Shown in pieces: positions 45,747 through 54,395 of a stretch of DNA of 64,000 bases. The stretch's first letter is position 1. Each line of letters starts with the position of its first letter. The notes beneath the pieces are model-generated. The model saw nothing but the letters and a program-made list of their open reading frames with translations, was not told where the DNA came from and did not search any database. A program made the position numbers and the translations under genes. This DNA comes from Clostridia bacterium. Its GTDB lineage: Bacteria > Bacillota > Clostridia > TANB77 > UBA1234. The DNA lies in the NCBI GenBank assembly GCA_017521465.1, contig JAFXCN010000025.1, positions 62,587 to 126,586 on the forward strand, written 5' to 3'.

Positions 45747-46500
45747 TGATCTTTTCAACTCCTTTCTTGTACATGATGGCAATTATAACTGTGCTTAATA
45801 CTAATACAATTCCTTGCATTGTTATAAGCTTTATGCCTAAATTTAAATCAGGATGAACTAGTAATTTGCCTGGTGGATATACAATATATGTCGTTGGTAA
45901 AAATGACAATATTTTTTGAAAAATTCCACCATAAAATTCTATAGGAACAAAAACTAATAAAAATTGCATTTTTTGTATAAGCAACGCAATAGATCTATTT
46001 TCTTCCATACTGAATGCTGAAAGTCCGATTATTACTTCTAATAATATATTTAATATTACTGAAAACACTAACGATACTGTACAAAGTGTTATTCCTAACA
46101 TCGAAAATTGAATACCATTTCCAAGCATTATAATCATCGCAATTGATACAATAATATTTACAGCTATCCTAATAATTGCTGTTGATTGTTCTGCCAAAAT
46201 ATATAATACATAATTAATTGGCTTCGAAAGCATAACTGCTACATCGCCATTTTTTATGGTAGTTGCAATTTCTTTATAACACCTATTAGAAGAATAGATA
46301 ACAAACTCTGTAAGTATAATATATACAATTAGTTCTTCTCGAGTATATCCTACCAGGCTTCCATCTTTTATAATATAATCCCACAAAGCATTAAATACTA
46401 ATATATGCACAAAAAAAGATATAATATTAAAAAAGTAATTTACAATAAAGGTTGTGTTTTTCTTTAATGAATATTTCATAATTTCAATGTACTTCTTCAT
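45730..46500 (-). CDS. ABC-2 type exporter permease, first subunit
   Basis: About 256 residues and six transmembrane helices, the same family as the next gene (YKEIATTIKNGDVAVMLSKPINY loop typical of PF06182). The ATG at 46500 follows AGGGGTG at 7 bp; upstream in-frame GTG/ATG codons at 46509 and 46506 overlap the ATPase stop. Tight overlap with both neighbours indicates translational coupling within the operon. Confidence 0.85.
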   Translation of the reverse strand: MKKYIEIMKYSLKKNTTFIVNYFFNIISFFVHILVFNALWDYIIKDGSLVGYTREELIVYIILTEFVIYSSNRCYKEIATTIKNGDVAVMLSKPINYVLYILAEQSTAIIRIAVNIIVSIAMIIMLGNGIQFSMLGITLCTVSLVFSVILNILLEVIIGLSAFSMEENRSIALLIQKMQFLLVFVPIEFYGGIFQKILSFLPTTYIVYPPGKLLVHPDLNLGIKLITMQGIVLVLSTVIIAIMYKKGVEKINANGG

Positions 46501-46505
46501 AGTCA

Positions 46506-47465
46506 TCACCCCTGCTTCGTGTAAATATCGTATATTACTTCTTCAAGAGAAACAGATTTTGATTCAACGTCAACAACTTTTCCGTATTTCAAAAATTCAT
46601 TCAATACACTAGCTACACTGTTCTTGCTTTCATCAACACGTATTGTAACTTTATTGCCTTCTTTGCTATCAACATCATAATCAAAAGTCCTATCTTCTAT
46701 ATTTTCTTCATACGTTATCGTTATTATCTTTTCTCTCATATATTTTTCTTTTAACTTATTTATAGACTCATCAATTATAATTGTTCCTTTATCGATAATT
46801 ATTACTCTATCACACATTTTTTCAACGTCACTAATGTCATGACTCGTCAAAAATACTGTTGTTTTTCTTCTTCTATTTATTTCTTTAATTAGTTCCCTAA
46901 CTTTTTCTTTCACAACAATATCTAAGCCAATTGTAGGTTCATCTAAGAAAATAATTTCAGGTTCATGAATCAATATTCCTACAATTTCGCAAATCATTCT
47001 TTGCCCTAATGATAATTTTCTAACGGGTACATTTATGATTTCCTGAATATCAAACATTTCAACTAATTCATTAATTCTTTTCATTACAATTTCTTCATCA
47101 ATATCATAAATTGCGCCATATAGTTTGTAAGTGTCAATTGCAGGCAAATGCATCCATAGTCCTGATTTTTGTCCGAACAAGCATCCAATTTTATATGCTA
47201 ATTTTTTTCTTTGTGTAGTTGGATCTAATCCAGCAATATCTACTCTTCCTGATGTTGGATGCACAATACCAGTCATCATCTTAATTGTTGTAGACTTTCC
47301 AGCACCATTAGGACCAACAAATGCGACCATTTCGCCTCTATTGACTTGAAAACTAACACCTTTTACTGCTTCAAATTTTTCTTTTTCAGGTTTAAGATAA
47401 CTCATTAATCCTTTTTTCTTCTTTGGTCTTTCGAACGTCTTACACAAGTTCTCAACTTTAATCAT
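46506..47465 (-). CDS. ABC exporter ATP-binding subunit (NatA/DrrA type)
   Basis: 319 residues. Walker A GPNGAGKST at 51-59, signature LSLGQRM at 151-157, Walker B IIFLDEPTIGLD at 171-182 and the switch histidine in TSHD (209). A C-terminal domain of about 90 residues follows, as in DrrA-like drug-export ATPases. The gene starts behind AGGAGGGG only 17 bases after a 40-codon leader reading frame with an attenuator, so its expression is probably induced by something that slows ribosomes. The pairing with PF06182 permeases suggests export of a drug, peptide or polysaccharide. Confidence 0.93.
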   Translation of the reverse strand: MIKVENLCKTFERPKKKKGLMSYLKPEKEKFEAVKGVSFQVNRGEMVAFVGPNGAGKSTTIKMMTGIVHPTSGRVDIAGLDPTTQRKKLAYKIGCLFGQKSGLWMHLPAIDTYKLYGAIYDIDEEIVMKRINELVEMFDIQEIINVPVRKLSLGQRMICEIVGILIHEPEIIFLDEPTIGLDIVVKEKVRELIKEINRRRKTTVFLTSHDISDVEKMCDRVIIIDKGTIIIDESINKLKEKYMREKIITITYEENIEDRTFDYDVDSKEGNKVTIRVDESKNSVASVLNEFLKYGKVVDVESKSVSLEEVIYDIYTKQG

Positions 47466-47482
47466 AAATTCCCCTCCTTTTT

Positions 47483-47605
47483 TTAGTCTGTATCATTACA
47501 CAAATACAAAAAAACTCGCGAAAGAATCTTCATTAAGACTCCTCCGCGAGATAAACTCGTTTCTGTGTAAGCGCTTTCACGCTCTGTACTGCTCTGTTTT
47601 TGCAT
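47483..47605 (-). CDS. Leader peptide (40 aa) of the ABC exporter operon
   Basis: ATG at 47605 with AGGAG at 8-bp spacing, 40 sense codons and a TAA 17 bases before the ATPase gene. The peptide begins MQKQSSTERESAYTETSLSR and ends hydrophobically (ILSRVFLYL). The terminator hairpin lies inside the frame, so a ribosome translating it controls which hairpin forms. This is the logic of ribosome-mediated attenuation known for bmrB-bmrCD in B. subtilis; the inducing compound is unknown. Confidence 0.65.
   Translation of the reverse strand: MQKQSSTERESAYTETSLSRGGVLMKILSRVFLYLCNDTD
47506..47556 (-). promoter_or_regulatory. Attenuator in front of the ABC exporter operon
   Basis: The terminator stem CTCGCG...CGCGAG with inner GAGTCTT/AAGATTC ends in seven T residues. 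Immediately 5', CGAG-TTTAT-CTCG can pair instead and would remove the first strand (CTCG) of the terminator. The two structures are mutually exclusive, as in an antiterminator/terminator switch. Confidence 0.75.
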
Positions 47606-47629
47606 TAAGTACACTCCTAATACATCTAT

Positions 47630-47658
47630 ATCATAACATCGTTTCTAAAAAATGTCAA
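47630..47658 (-). promoter_or_regulatory. Promoter of the leader-ABC operon
   Basis: TTGACA (47658-47653), 17 bp, TATGAT (47635-47630). The -35 overlaps the last codons of pgeF. Confidence 0.85.
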
Positions 47659-48479
47659 CATAATTTTATTAGAGCACATCCTAATCCATAATTTTCTGCA
47701 CCTTCAAATCTTCTAGAATGTACTAAATCCGGATTACACAAACTACAGATATTACTATCATATATATTTTCTTCTTTTATTCCCGCTTCCTCAAGCAACA
47801 ATTTATTAATCAAGACATTGTCTATAAAATATCTTTGTTCTCCATCCTTAATTTCTCCAACAGAAATTATATCTTCTAATCTATCAGTATATCTAAATAT
47901 TTCTTCGCACTCACTTTTTACATCGTCTTTAACTTCAAAATGACATTGTCTTATTGATGGACAAATGAAGCATAATATATTTTCCGGATTACAATCATAC
48001 TCTTCTTTCATTACATTCACGGTATTATAAGCAATTTTATCAAAAGTTCCGCGCCATCCTGCATGAACATTCGCTATTACTTTTTTCTCTTTGTCATAAA
48101 ACAAAATTAAAACACAATCAGCATTTGTTGTTGCGAGAATGATATTTTTTTTATTTGTAACTGCACCATCTATATTTGTAAAATTATCTGAAAAAATATC
48201 TGGTCTACAATCAGTTTTTTCTTCTATTACTACGACTTTATTAGTATGATTTTGATCTGGTCTAATCACATCTTTGTAGTCTATTTCTAACGTATCACAT
48301 ATTCTTCTATAATTATTTTCTACAAGCGATTCACCATTCTTTCTGTTAAAATCCAAACCACCAGTTTTTAGTGCATAACAATGAACAATATTTTCGTATT
48401 CCAATAATTTTCTAAACTGTAAATACTCTATATCATTTTTCTTTACATGTATAATATTCTCATTTGATAAATCTTTCAT
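47655..48479 (-). CDS. pgeF: Purine nucleoside phosphorylase/laccase-domain protein (YfiH family)
   Basis: 274 residues with the zinc/active-site triad His78 (PDQNH), Cys122 (TTNADC) and His139 (NVHAGWRGT). The family (LACC1/YfiH) phosphorolyses purine nucleosides; bacterial PgeF also edits wrongly incorporated L-serine in peptidoglycan precursors. Transcribed on the minus strand with an AGGAG-like site. Its last bases contain the -35 of the next operon. Confidence 0.9.
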   Translation of the reverse strand: MKDLSNENIIHVKKNDIEYLQFRKLLEYENIVHCYALKTGGLDFNRKNGESLVENNYRRICDTLEIDYKDVIRPDQNHTNKVVVIEEKTDCRPDIFSDNFTNIDGAVTNKKNIILATTNADCVLILFYDKEKKVIANVHAGWRGTFDKIAYNTVNVMKEEYDCNPENILCFICPSIRQCHFEVKDDVKSECEEIFRYTDRLEDIISVGEIKDGEQRYFIDNVLINKLLLEEAGIKEENIYDSNICSLCNPDLVHSRRFEGAENYGLGCALIKLC

Positions 48480-48581
48480 ATATTCTCCTTAAGTATTTTT
48501 TTACAATCTTATCACACTCGTCGTATTTTAGCAATTACTACGCATATACTTTACTATAATATTTTTATTAAGGAGGTTTAT

Positions 48582-49040
48582 GTGTCTAATTTAAAAATCT
48601 ATGTAAAATCAATTCTTATTCCATTAATACTGGGGGCAATTGTTAGTTTTATTACATATCAATTTATTGATTACAATTCATTAGAACAACCACCACTTTC
48701 GCCACCTAGCTTTCTATTTCCAGTAGTTTGGACTATATTATACACACTTATGGGCGTATCTTATGGAATACTTAAATCAAATGGATTAGTAACACTTGAA
48801 ATTAAGCTTATCTACTATTTGCAACTAGCAGTTAATCTATTATGGCCAATCGCATTTTTCGTTCTAGAATGGCGATTATTTGCTTTTATATGGTTATTAC
48901 TTCTTATAATTTTAATTGTTATAATGATAATTAAATTTTACAATCAAAATAAACTTGCTGGTTTATTACAAATTCCATATTTGGTATGGTGTATATTTGC
49001 AGCGTATCTAAACTTTGGAGTATATTACTTGAACAGATAA
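48582..49040 (+). CDS. tspO: TspO/MBR family protein
   Basis: 152 residues and five transmembrane helices with the family pattern PPLSPPSFLFPVVWTILYTLMGVSYG and WPIAFFVLEWR. TspO proteins bind porphyrins and sterol-like ligands in the membrane; the physiological role in Clostridia is open. Start: a GTG at 48582 two bases inside an ATG that would end after four codons; GGAGG precedes both. Terminated by a strong hairpin. Confidence 0.9.
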   Translation: MSNLKIYVKSILIPLILGAIVSFITYQFIDYNSLEQPPLSPPSFLFPVVWTILYTLMGVSYGILKSNGLVTLEIKLIYYLQLAVNLLWPIAFFVLEWRLFAFIWLLLLIILIVIMIIKFYNQNKLAGLLQIPYLVWCIFAAYLNFGVYYLNR

Positions 49041-49056
49041 GAATAGCTGAAATAAG

Positions 49057-49090
49057 AAAAAACAGTGTGTTAAAAGACACACTGTTTTTT
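49057..49090. terminator. Terminator between convergent tspO and kdgK
   Basis: AAAAAACAGTGTGT-TAAAAG-ACACACTGTTTTTT; followed by a TTCACTATTCAC repeat arm (49096-49130) before the kdgK stop. Confidence 0.88.
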
Positions 49091-49133
49091 CACACATTTA
49101 CTATTCGTTATTCACCCTTCACTATTCACTGCT

Positions 49134-50231
49134 TTATCTTTGCACTCTTGCACTTGCTCCATTCATTAAGTTTTCAACTTCTTTTAAATTTGCCATTGAT
49201 GTATCGCCTGGAGTTGTCATTGCTAATGCTCCATGAGCAGCACCGTAGTTTACTGCTTTTTCTGGATTATTTGTTGTCATTAATCCATATATAAGTCCTG
49301 ATGCAAAACTATCTCCACCACCAACTCTATCTAATATTTCTAATCCTTTATAGTCAGCAGCTTTATATATTTTTCCATCAGCCCAACAAATAGCACTCCA
49401 ATCATTTACTGTTGCTGTTTTAACTTCTCTTAATGTAGTTGCAACAACTTTAAAATTAGGATATGTTTCTACAACTTTTTCTATCATTTTTTTATATCCG
49501 TCTAAATTTAATTCTTTTAAATTTTCATCATTTCCTTCTACTTCGAAACCAAGACATGCAGTAAAGTCTTCTTCATTTCCTATCATTACGTCTACATACT
49601 TTGCAATTTCCTTATTTACTTCTTGTGCCTTTTCCTTTCCGCCGATTGCTTTCCAAAGTGATGGTCTATAATTTAAATCGTATGAAACTATAGTTCCATA
49701 TTTTTTAGCTGTTTTTATAGCTTCGATTACAGTTTTTGAAGATTCTTCTGAAAGTGCAGCATATATACCACCAGTATGTAACCATCTAACTCCTAATGTT
49801 CCAAATATATAATCAAAATCGAAATCTTCTGGTTTCATTTTAGATATTGCTGTATGTCCTCTATCTGATGTTCCAACGGCACCTCTAACACCAAAACCTC
49901 TTTCTGTAAAATTAATTCCGTTTCTGCATTCTCTACCAGTTCCATCATAAGGAATCCATTTTATAAGTGATGTGTCCACACCACCTTGTAATATAAAGTC
50001 TTCTAAAAGTCTTCCAACTTCATTATCAGCAAAAGCCGTGATAACACCTGTATTCATTCCAAAACATCTTCTTAGTCCTCTAGCAACGTTATATTCTCCT
50101 CCACCTTCCCAAGCTCTAAAACTTCTAGTTGTTCTTATTCTTCCTTCGCCCGGATCTAATCTTAACATTATTTCACCAAGTGATACTTCGTCATATTTAC
50201 AAGTATCTTTTGATTTTAAATTTAATTCCAT
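49134..50231 (-). CDS. kdgK: 2-keto-3-deoxygluconate kinase (PfkB family)
   Basis: 365 residues from the ATG at 50231 behind AGAGGTG. PfkB fold with GGEYNVARGLRRCFG near 46-60 (substrate/dimer lid) and the ATP/anion-hole signature DRVGGGDSFASGLIYG near 305-320. KDG kinase is inferred from the neighbouring KDPG aldolase (17-bp gap), which would use its product KDPG. The pair forms the end of uronate or Entner-Doudoroff breakdown; no uronate isomerase or dehydratase lies in the window. Confidence 0.85.
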   Translation of the reverse strand: MELNLKSKDTCKYDEVSLGEIMLRLDPGEGRIRTTRSFRAWEGGGEYNVARGLRRCFGMNTGVITAFADNEVGRLLEDFILQGGVDTSLIKWIPYDGTGRECRNGINFTERGFGVRGAVGTSDRGHTAISKMKPEDFDFDYIFGTLGVRWLHTGGIYAALSEESSKTVIEAIKTAKKYGTIVSYDLNYRPSLWKAIGGKEKAQEVNKEIAKYVDVMIGNEEDFTACLGFEVEGNDENLKELNLDGYKKMIEKVVETYPNFKVVATTLREVKTATVNDWSAICWADGKIYKAADYKGLEILDRVGGGDSFASGLIYGLMTTNNPEKAVNYGAAHGALAMTTPGDTSMANLKEVENLMNGASARVQR

Positions 50232-50248
50232 TCTATTCACCTCTTAAT

Positions 50249-50896
50249 TTATTCTTCTCTTGCTTTTTTAACAGCACTAACAAATTCTTCAGCCATTTTG
50301 GTTACCGCATCATAGTCTCCAGTTTTTGCTCCAGCTGTTAAATTGCTTCCTGTACCAACAGCTACTACTCCTGCCTTGAACCATTTATCAACATTATCAA
50401 CAGAAACACCACCTGTTGGCATAAATTGTGCTTGAGGTAAAGGTCCTTTAAATGAGCTTATAATTGATGGACCAAATGCATTTCCCGGGAATACTTTTAA
50501 AATATCTACACCTAATTCTAATGCTTCTACTGCCTCTTTCACAGTCATAATTCCTGGCATAACTGGAACTCTATATCTATTGCATAGCTTTACTGTATCT
50601 GGATTTAAACTTGGACTTACAACAAATTGTGCTCCAGCTAAAATTACCATTCTAGCAGTTTCTGTATCTAATACAGTTCCTGCTCCAATAACTATATTTT
50701 TATCATCTTTGTATTTTTCTGATAATTCTTTTATTATATCTACTGCTCCTGGGACAGTCATTGTAATTTCAATAAAATTTATTCCACCCTTTACAATTGC
50801 ATCAATAACTTTTTCTCCCTTTTCTTTATTTTCTGCTCTAACTACTGCAACAAGACCTTCTTGCTTCATCCTTGAAAGTAACTCTGTTTTTTCCAT
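50249..50896 (-). CDS. eda: KDPG/KHG aldolase
   Basis: Class I aldolase splitting 2-keto-3-deoxy-6-phosphogluconate into pyruvate and glyceraldehyde-3-phosphate. 215 residues from the ATG at 50896, with AAAGGAG upstream (the longer frame to 50956 has no RBS). Glu43 in FIEITMT, Lys134 in DILKVFPGNAFGP (Schiff base) and GAGTVLD are present. Upstream of kdgK in one operon. Confidence 0.93.
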   Translation of the reverse strand: MEKTELLSRMKQEGLVAVVRAENKEKGEKVIDAIVKGGINFIEITMTVPGAVDIIKELSEKYKDDKNIVIGAGTVLDTETARMVILAGAQFVVSPSLNPDTVKLCNRYRVPVMPGIMTVKEAVEALELGVDILKVFPGNAFGPSIISSFKGPLPQAQFMPTGGVSVDNVDKWFKAGVVAVGTGSNLTAGAKTGDYDAVTKMAEEFVSAVKKAREE

Positions 50897-50970
50897 AAAA
50901 ATTCTCCTTTCAATTTTCTTTGTATAAATTATACAACTAATTGAAAGGAGTCGCAATTGAAAGTATATTT

Positions 50971-51981
50971 TTAAATTAATAATTCTTCAATTAAATTTTT
51001 ACTTGTTTCGTATCTTTGATTATAATCACCGCTAACAGAAATATATTGTATATTATTTCTGTCCAATATTTCTTTTAACTTTTTATTGTTTTCGGCTCTT
51101 ACATCATCTTCGCCATAAGTTCTTGTACCATCTTGCACCCATTCAACATCAGGCTCTAAAAAGATATATAAATCATAATTATTTAGTGCAGAAATACATT
51201 CTGCAATTTGTGGAAAATGCACATCATAATCTGATGTTCCTTCAAATCCTAATTGGTAGTAATACAAGGTAATTAAAGAATCTGTATCAATAATCAAAAC
51301 TTTATTTGCATTTGCTAATGCTTCTTTTTCAAGTTGCTTATGTTTAAATAAAATCTCAAAATAATGATATGGCTGCATGTTATCAATTCCACCAGCATCA
51401 TCGCATATATAACGTCCTGCCTCTTCAACATATGCGGTGTTAAAATATTTAGCCAAATTACGTACAAGCGTCGATTTACCACAGCTTTCTGTACCAACAA
51501 TACATACCTTTTTTGTATAATATTTCTTCACTACATTAGGCAAATATTCAAAATATTTATATGGATTTTGTCTTATTTGAGTTGAAGAAATATTCAAATT
51601 ACTTCTTGGGATATAAACAACCTCGCTACCTTCGTATAATTTCTCCCAAATGTTTCTACCTTGATAATCATCACCAGAAAAAACCACATCAATTGGTTGG
51701 CCAATATATGTTTTAATATCTTCAGCACCTTTTTCCCAATCGTAACTCTCTTTCGAATCATTATTGTCAAATATTTCAAAAACTTCGACATTTTCCATAT
51801 CATTCGTTACGTTTTTTAGCCACATAAATCTTTCTTTATGAGATATTTCGTTTTTAGATTTAGTTACACTTAGAACAACATATAATTTCTCGCATTGGTT
51901 TGCCGCTATAATGATATTATTTACATGACCTAGATGTAATGGATTGAAGGAGCCGCCGTACATGCCAACTTTATACTTCAT
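50971..51981 (-). CDS. nadR: NadR-type NMN adenylyltransferase/ribosylnicotinamide kinase
   Basis: 336 residues. N-terminal nucleotidyltransferase with GSFNPLHLGHV (HxGH 16-19) and ISSTQIR (132-138), then a kinase domain with P-loop VGTESCGKST at 162-171. Unlike E. coli NadR there is no N-terminal HTH, so it acts only as an enzyme, turning nicotinamide riboside into NAD. It overlaps pnuC by 11 bases, so uptake and phosphorylation are coupled. Confidence 0.92.
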   Translation of the reverse strand: MKYKVGMYGGSFNPLHLGHVNNIIIAANQCEKLYVVLSVTKSKNEISHKERFMWLKNVTNDMENVEVFEIFDNNDSKESYDWEKGAEDIKTYIGQPIDVVFSGDDYQGRNIWEKLYEGSEVVYIPRSNLNISSTQIRQNPYKYFEYLPNVVKKYYTKKVCIVGTESCGKSTLVRNLAKYFNTAYVEEAGRYICDDAGGIDNMQPYHYFEILFKHKQLEKEALANANKVLIIDTDSLITLYYYQLGFEGTSDYDVHFPQIAECISALNNYDLYIFLEPDVEWVQDGTRTYGEDDVRAENNKKLKEILDRNNIQYISVSGDYNQRYETSKNLIEELLI

Positions 51982-52675
51982 TCTTCTTCACCTTCCTTGC
52001 TTCTTTCTCCCATTTAATACACATAATTATCGAGTTACCTAAATAAATTATCCACATAAGCAACGTTGCCATATTATCACTACCTGCCATAAAGTTGCAA
52101 AACCACATGTATACACTAAATACATTTACAGCAATCCAAATCCACCATTGTTCTGAATACATCTTTACAGAAACTATCATTGCAACTACAGAAGAAACTG
52201 TTGTAAAGCTATCTACAAAAGGCATTGCATCTCCCATTACTTTTAGAATTAAGCCATATACTATCGTTAAAGCAATCATAGCAAGAAGCGCTAAAATTCT
52301 TGATCTATTAGTCATGTGAAGTTTCTTTACTTCATGTGTTTCTTTATTCATATTTTTGCTCCATATATAGAACCCAACAAATTGCATTGGAACATAATAT
52401 AAAGCATTTAACATTGTTTCTCCATATAATTTTGCTTGATACGAAATTATTGCATACAATACACAATTAACTACACCAAATATATATGCAGATAGTTTTC
52501 CTTTTCCGGTACATACAACACAAGCTACACCCGTTGTTGCACTTATAATTCCCATTAAACTATCATTCCAATAAATACTAAGTCCAATTATAACTGCACA
52601 CGCTAACATAAACCACAACACTTCAAACTTTTTCCAACCCGTTATTTCATTTTTTACTATCTCTTTTAGTTTCAT
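51971..52675 (-). CDS. pnuC: Nicotinamide riboside transporter PnuC
   Basis: 234 residues, seven transmembrane helices, with the family's WxxxxxxW/N-rich binding segments (GLSIYWNDSLMGIISATTGVACV and QWWIWIAVNVFSVYMW). PnuC carries nicotinamide riboside by facilitated diffusion and depends on a kinase for trapping, which the overlapping nadR provides. It is preceded by a promoter whose spacer contains a palindromic operator. Confidence 0.93.
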   Translation of the reverse strand: MKLKEIVKNEITGWKKFEVLWFMLACAVIIGLSIYWNDSLMGIISATTGVACVVCTGKGKLSAYIFGVVNCVLYAIISYQAKLYGETMLNALYYVPMQFVGFYIWSKNMNKETHEVKKLHMTNRSRILALLAMIALTIVYGLILKVMGDAMPFVDSFTTVSSVVAMIVSVKMYSEQWWIWIAVNVFSVYMWFCNFMAGSDNMATLLMWIIYLGNSIIMCIKWEKEARKVKKNEV

Positions 52676-52716
52676 ATTAATGCCCCCTTCTTTCTTATTA
52701 TCGTTTTGTTACTATC

Positions 52717-52745
52717 ATATTAATACCATCATTGGTATTTGTCAA
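52717..52745 (-). promoter_or_regulatory. Promoter with palindromic operator of pnuC-nadR
   Basis: TTGACA (52745-52740), 17 bp, TAATAT (52722-52717). The spacer is a perfect inverted repeat ATACCA-ATGA-TGGTAT (52738-52723), where a repressor would block RNA polymerase. An NAD-related repressor is an obvious guess; the site does not let me name it. Confidence 0.75.
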
Positions 52746-52772
52746 TAGTTTTTTCAATTTTTTAAAAATAAA

Positions 52773-52817
52773 TTAGACGGACTCTTGCGGCACGCAATTG
52801 TGCCACAAGAGTCCGTC
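52773..52817 (-). terminator. Terminator after sigK
   Basis: GACGGACTCTTG...CAAGAGTCCGTC with an inner GGCAC/GTGCC, 10 bases after the sigK stop on the minus strand; strongly G+C-rich for this genome. Confidence 0.8.
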
Positions 52818-52826
52818 CCAACTGGC

Positions 52827-53519
52827 TTATTTTTCTATTTCTTTACTCAATTTATTAATAGCCTTAGTTTCTATTCTTGATACATAGCTACGTGATATAC
52901 CAAGCATTTGTGCTATTTCGTTTTGTGTCTTTGCTTCTTTTCCATTTAGCCCGAATCTAAGTTCAATAATCATCTTTTCTCTGCCCTTTAATACCTCTTC
53001 TATTTTTTTATACATTTTCTTTATTTTCATTTTCATATCTATTTCATCTTCAATACTTGCAGAATCGTTTTCTATAACATCAATAAAAGTTATAACATTT
53101 CCTTCTTTATCTTGCCCTATTGCTTCATTTAGAGATACTTCTTGCTGACGCTTCTTAGAAGCTCTAAAAAACATCAAAATTTCATTTTCTATACACCTCG
53201 CTGCATATGTTGAGAGCCTTGTGCCTTTATTCCCTTTAAAACTGTTTATAGCTTTTATAAGTCCTATGCTTCCAATAGAAATTATATCCTCTTGTTCAAC
53301 ATTTGAATTTATATATTTTTTCGCAATATGCGCAACTAGTCTTAAGTTTCTTTCAATTAAAATTCTCTTAGCATCTTCATCTCCATTTTCATATAGTTCT
53401 AAATATCTACTTTCTTCTTCAGGTGTTAGTGGTTCTGGAAACAAGTTATAGTTTGAAACATATCCCACCAAAAAGAAAAAATCTTGCATCGAAGCAAATA
53501 TTGAAGATAAACCTACCAA
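52827..53519 (-). CDS. sigK: Sporulation sigma factor SigK
   Basis: The late mother-cell sigma factor. 230 residues from a TTG at 53519 (AGGAGG at 8 bp; a GTG at 53528 is too close to that site). A hydrophobic N-terminal pro-sequence-like segment (FFFLVGYVSNYNLFP) precedes PLTPEEESRYLELYENGD, region 2 (RNLRLVAHIAKKYINSNVEQEDIISIGSIGL, in pieces) and region 4 (RFGLNGKEAKTQNEIAQMLGISRSYVSRIE). The gene is intact and not split by a skin element. SigE is the main alternative but is normally paired with spoIIGA. Confidence 0.9.
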   Translation of the reverse strand: MVGLSSIFASMQDFFFLVGYVSNYNLFPEPLTPEEESRYLELYENGDEDAKRILIERNLRLVAHIAKKYINSNVEQEDIISIGSIGLIKAINSFKGNKGTRLSTYAARCIENEILMFFRASKKRQQEVSLNEAIGQDKEGNVITFIDVIENDSASIEDEIDMKMKIKKMYKKIEEVLKGREKMIIELRFGLNGKEAKTQNEIAQMLGISRSYVSRIETKAINKLSKEIEK

Positions 53520-53592
53520 TAAAGGCACCTCCTAAAGCCCAAAATAAATACAGTAATATATATTCATTTCTAGCATGTCAGGTGCATGGCAT

Positions 53593-53624
53593 AAAAAAAT
53601 AGTGCCGCCCAAATTGGACGGCAC
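53593..53624 (-). terminator. Terminator after the 67-residue membrane protein
   Basis: GTGCCGTCCAATTTGGGCGGCAC followed by TATTTTTTT on the minus strand. Confidence 0.85.
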
Positions 53625-53629
53625 CATTA

Positions 53630-53833
53630 TCACCGAATAATAATATTATACAGCCACACAAGAAACTTTGAGAGATAGCTAAGAATCCAAACTGCAATCT
53701 TATCAATAAATTCTACCTGAAGTCCACAGGCATTCAAAATTGTAGCTACACCAACAATCACAGCAGCAAGAATAAGAATACCAATAACCACGGTGAACAG
53801 AGCCTTGAAGAACTTGATGATAGCATTGAACAT
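53630..53833 (-). CDS. Small membrane protein of unknown function
   Basis: 67 residues with two hydrophobic segments (about 8-33 and 45-65) separated by NACGLQVEFIDK. I do not recognise it. Its codons are distinctly richer in G+C than those of its neighbours. It starts one base after the stop of the 140-residue membrane protein gene, with an intact RBS (GAGGAAATG), and ends in a terminator. Co-transcription and joint membrane function are likely. Confidence 0.7.
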   Translation of the reverse strand: MFNAIIKFFKALFTVVIGILILAAVIVGVATILNACGLQVEFIDKIAVWILSYLSKFLVWLYNIIIR

Positions 53834-53834
53834 T

Positions 53835-54257
53835 TTACATTTCCTCGCTTTCTTCTTCGTTGTTGAATTTATTCGAAAGATTCTTAAAATCTTTTTCCAA
53901 TCTAATGCATATTGTCCCTAGAATGAAAAAGGATACCATAGAAATAATTGAAATATAAAGCAATATACTGTTTTGAGCTTCAGTAAGTTGAATCGTTTTA
54001 TTCCACATCATTAAACTTGATGTAATCATAATAAGTCCATCCATTGCTGTTAGAATTGAAAGAATGTTAAATTTGGCATTTCTTTTGTTGACAATCTCCC
54101 AAACGTTCGAAAACATCATCATAAAAAGGCACATAAACATCATACACGTTACAATCAATAGCGGTGTACCAAAATCAATTATATTAGAAAGTAACCACAC
54201 ACTACATACTGAAAAAGCAATAGGAATTATATTCACAAAAAGCGCCCGCTTCCACAT
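53835..54257 (-). CDS. Four-helix membrane protein of unknown function
   Basis: 140 residues with four transmembrane segments (about 5-25, 31-53, 65-85, 96-118) and an acidic tail (NNEEESEEM). No family recognised. The ATG has AGGAGGAG upstream. Forms a two-gene unit with the 67-residue protein. Confidence 0.7.
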   Translation of the reverse strand: MWKRALFVNIIPIAFSVCSVWLLSNIIDFGTPLLIVTCMMFMCLFMMMFSNVWEIVNKRNAKFNILSILTAMDGLIMITSSLMMWNKTIQLTEAQNSILLYISIISMVSFFILGTICIRLEKDFKNLSNKFNNEEESEEM

Positions 54258-54352
54258 TTGACTTTCTCCTCCTCGAACATTTTAATAAAAACATTCTACT
54301 TATCACCATTTTTGTATACATAATATACCACAGATTCGCGAAAATTGCAAGA

Positions 54353-54384
54353 AAAATGAGCACCGATTCCGCAGCGCTCATTTT
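54353..54384 (-). terminator. Terminator of the LytTR unit
   Basis: AAAATGAGCGCTGCGGAATCGGTGCTCATTTT; the stop codon of the membrane partner is 12 bases away. Confidence 0.8.
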
Positions 54385-54395
54385 AAAACATCTTT

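Noticed and set aside
52827..53519. Interruption of sigK by a skin-type element.
   Set aside because: The gene is continuous from the pro-sequence to region 4.
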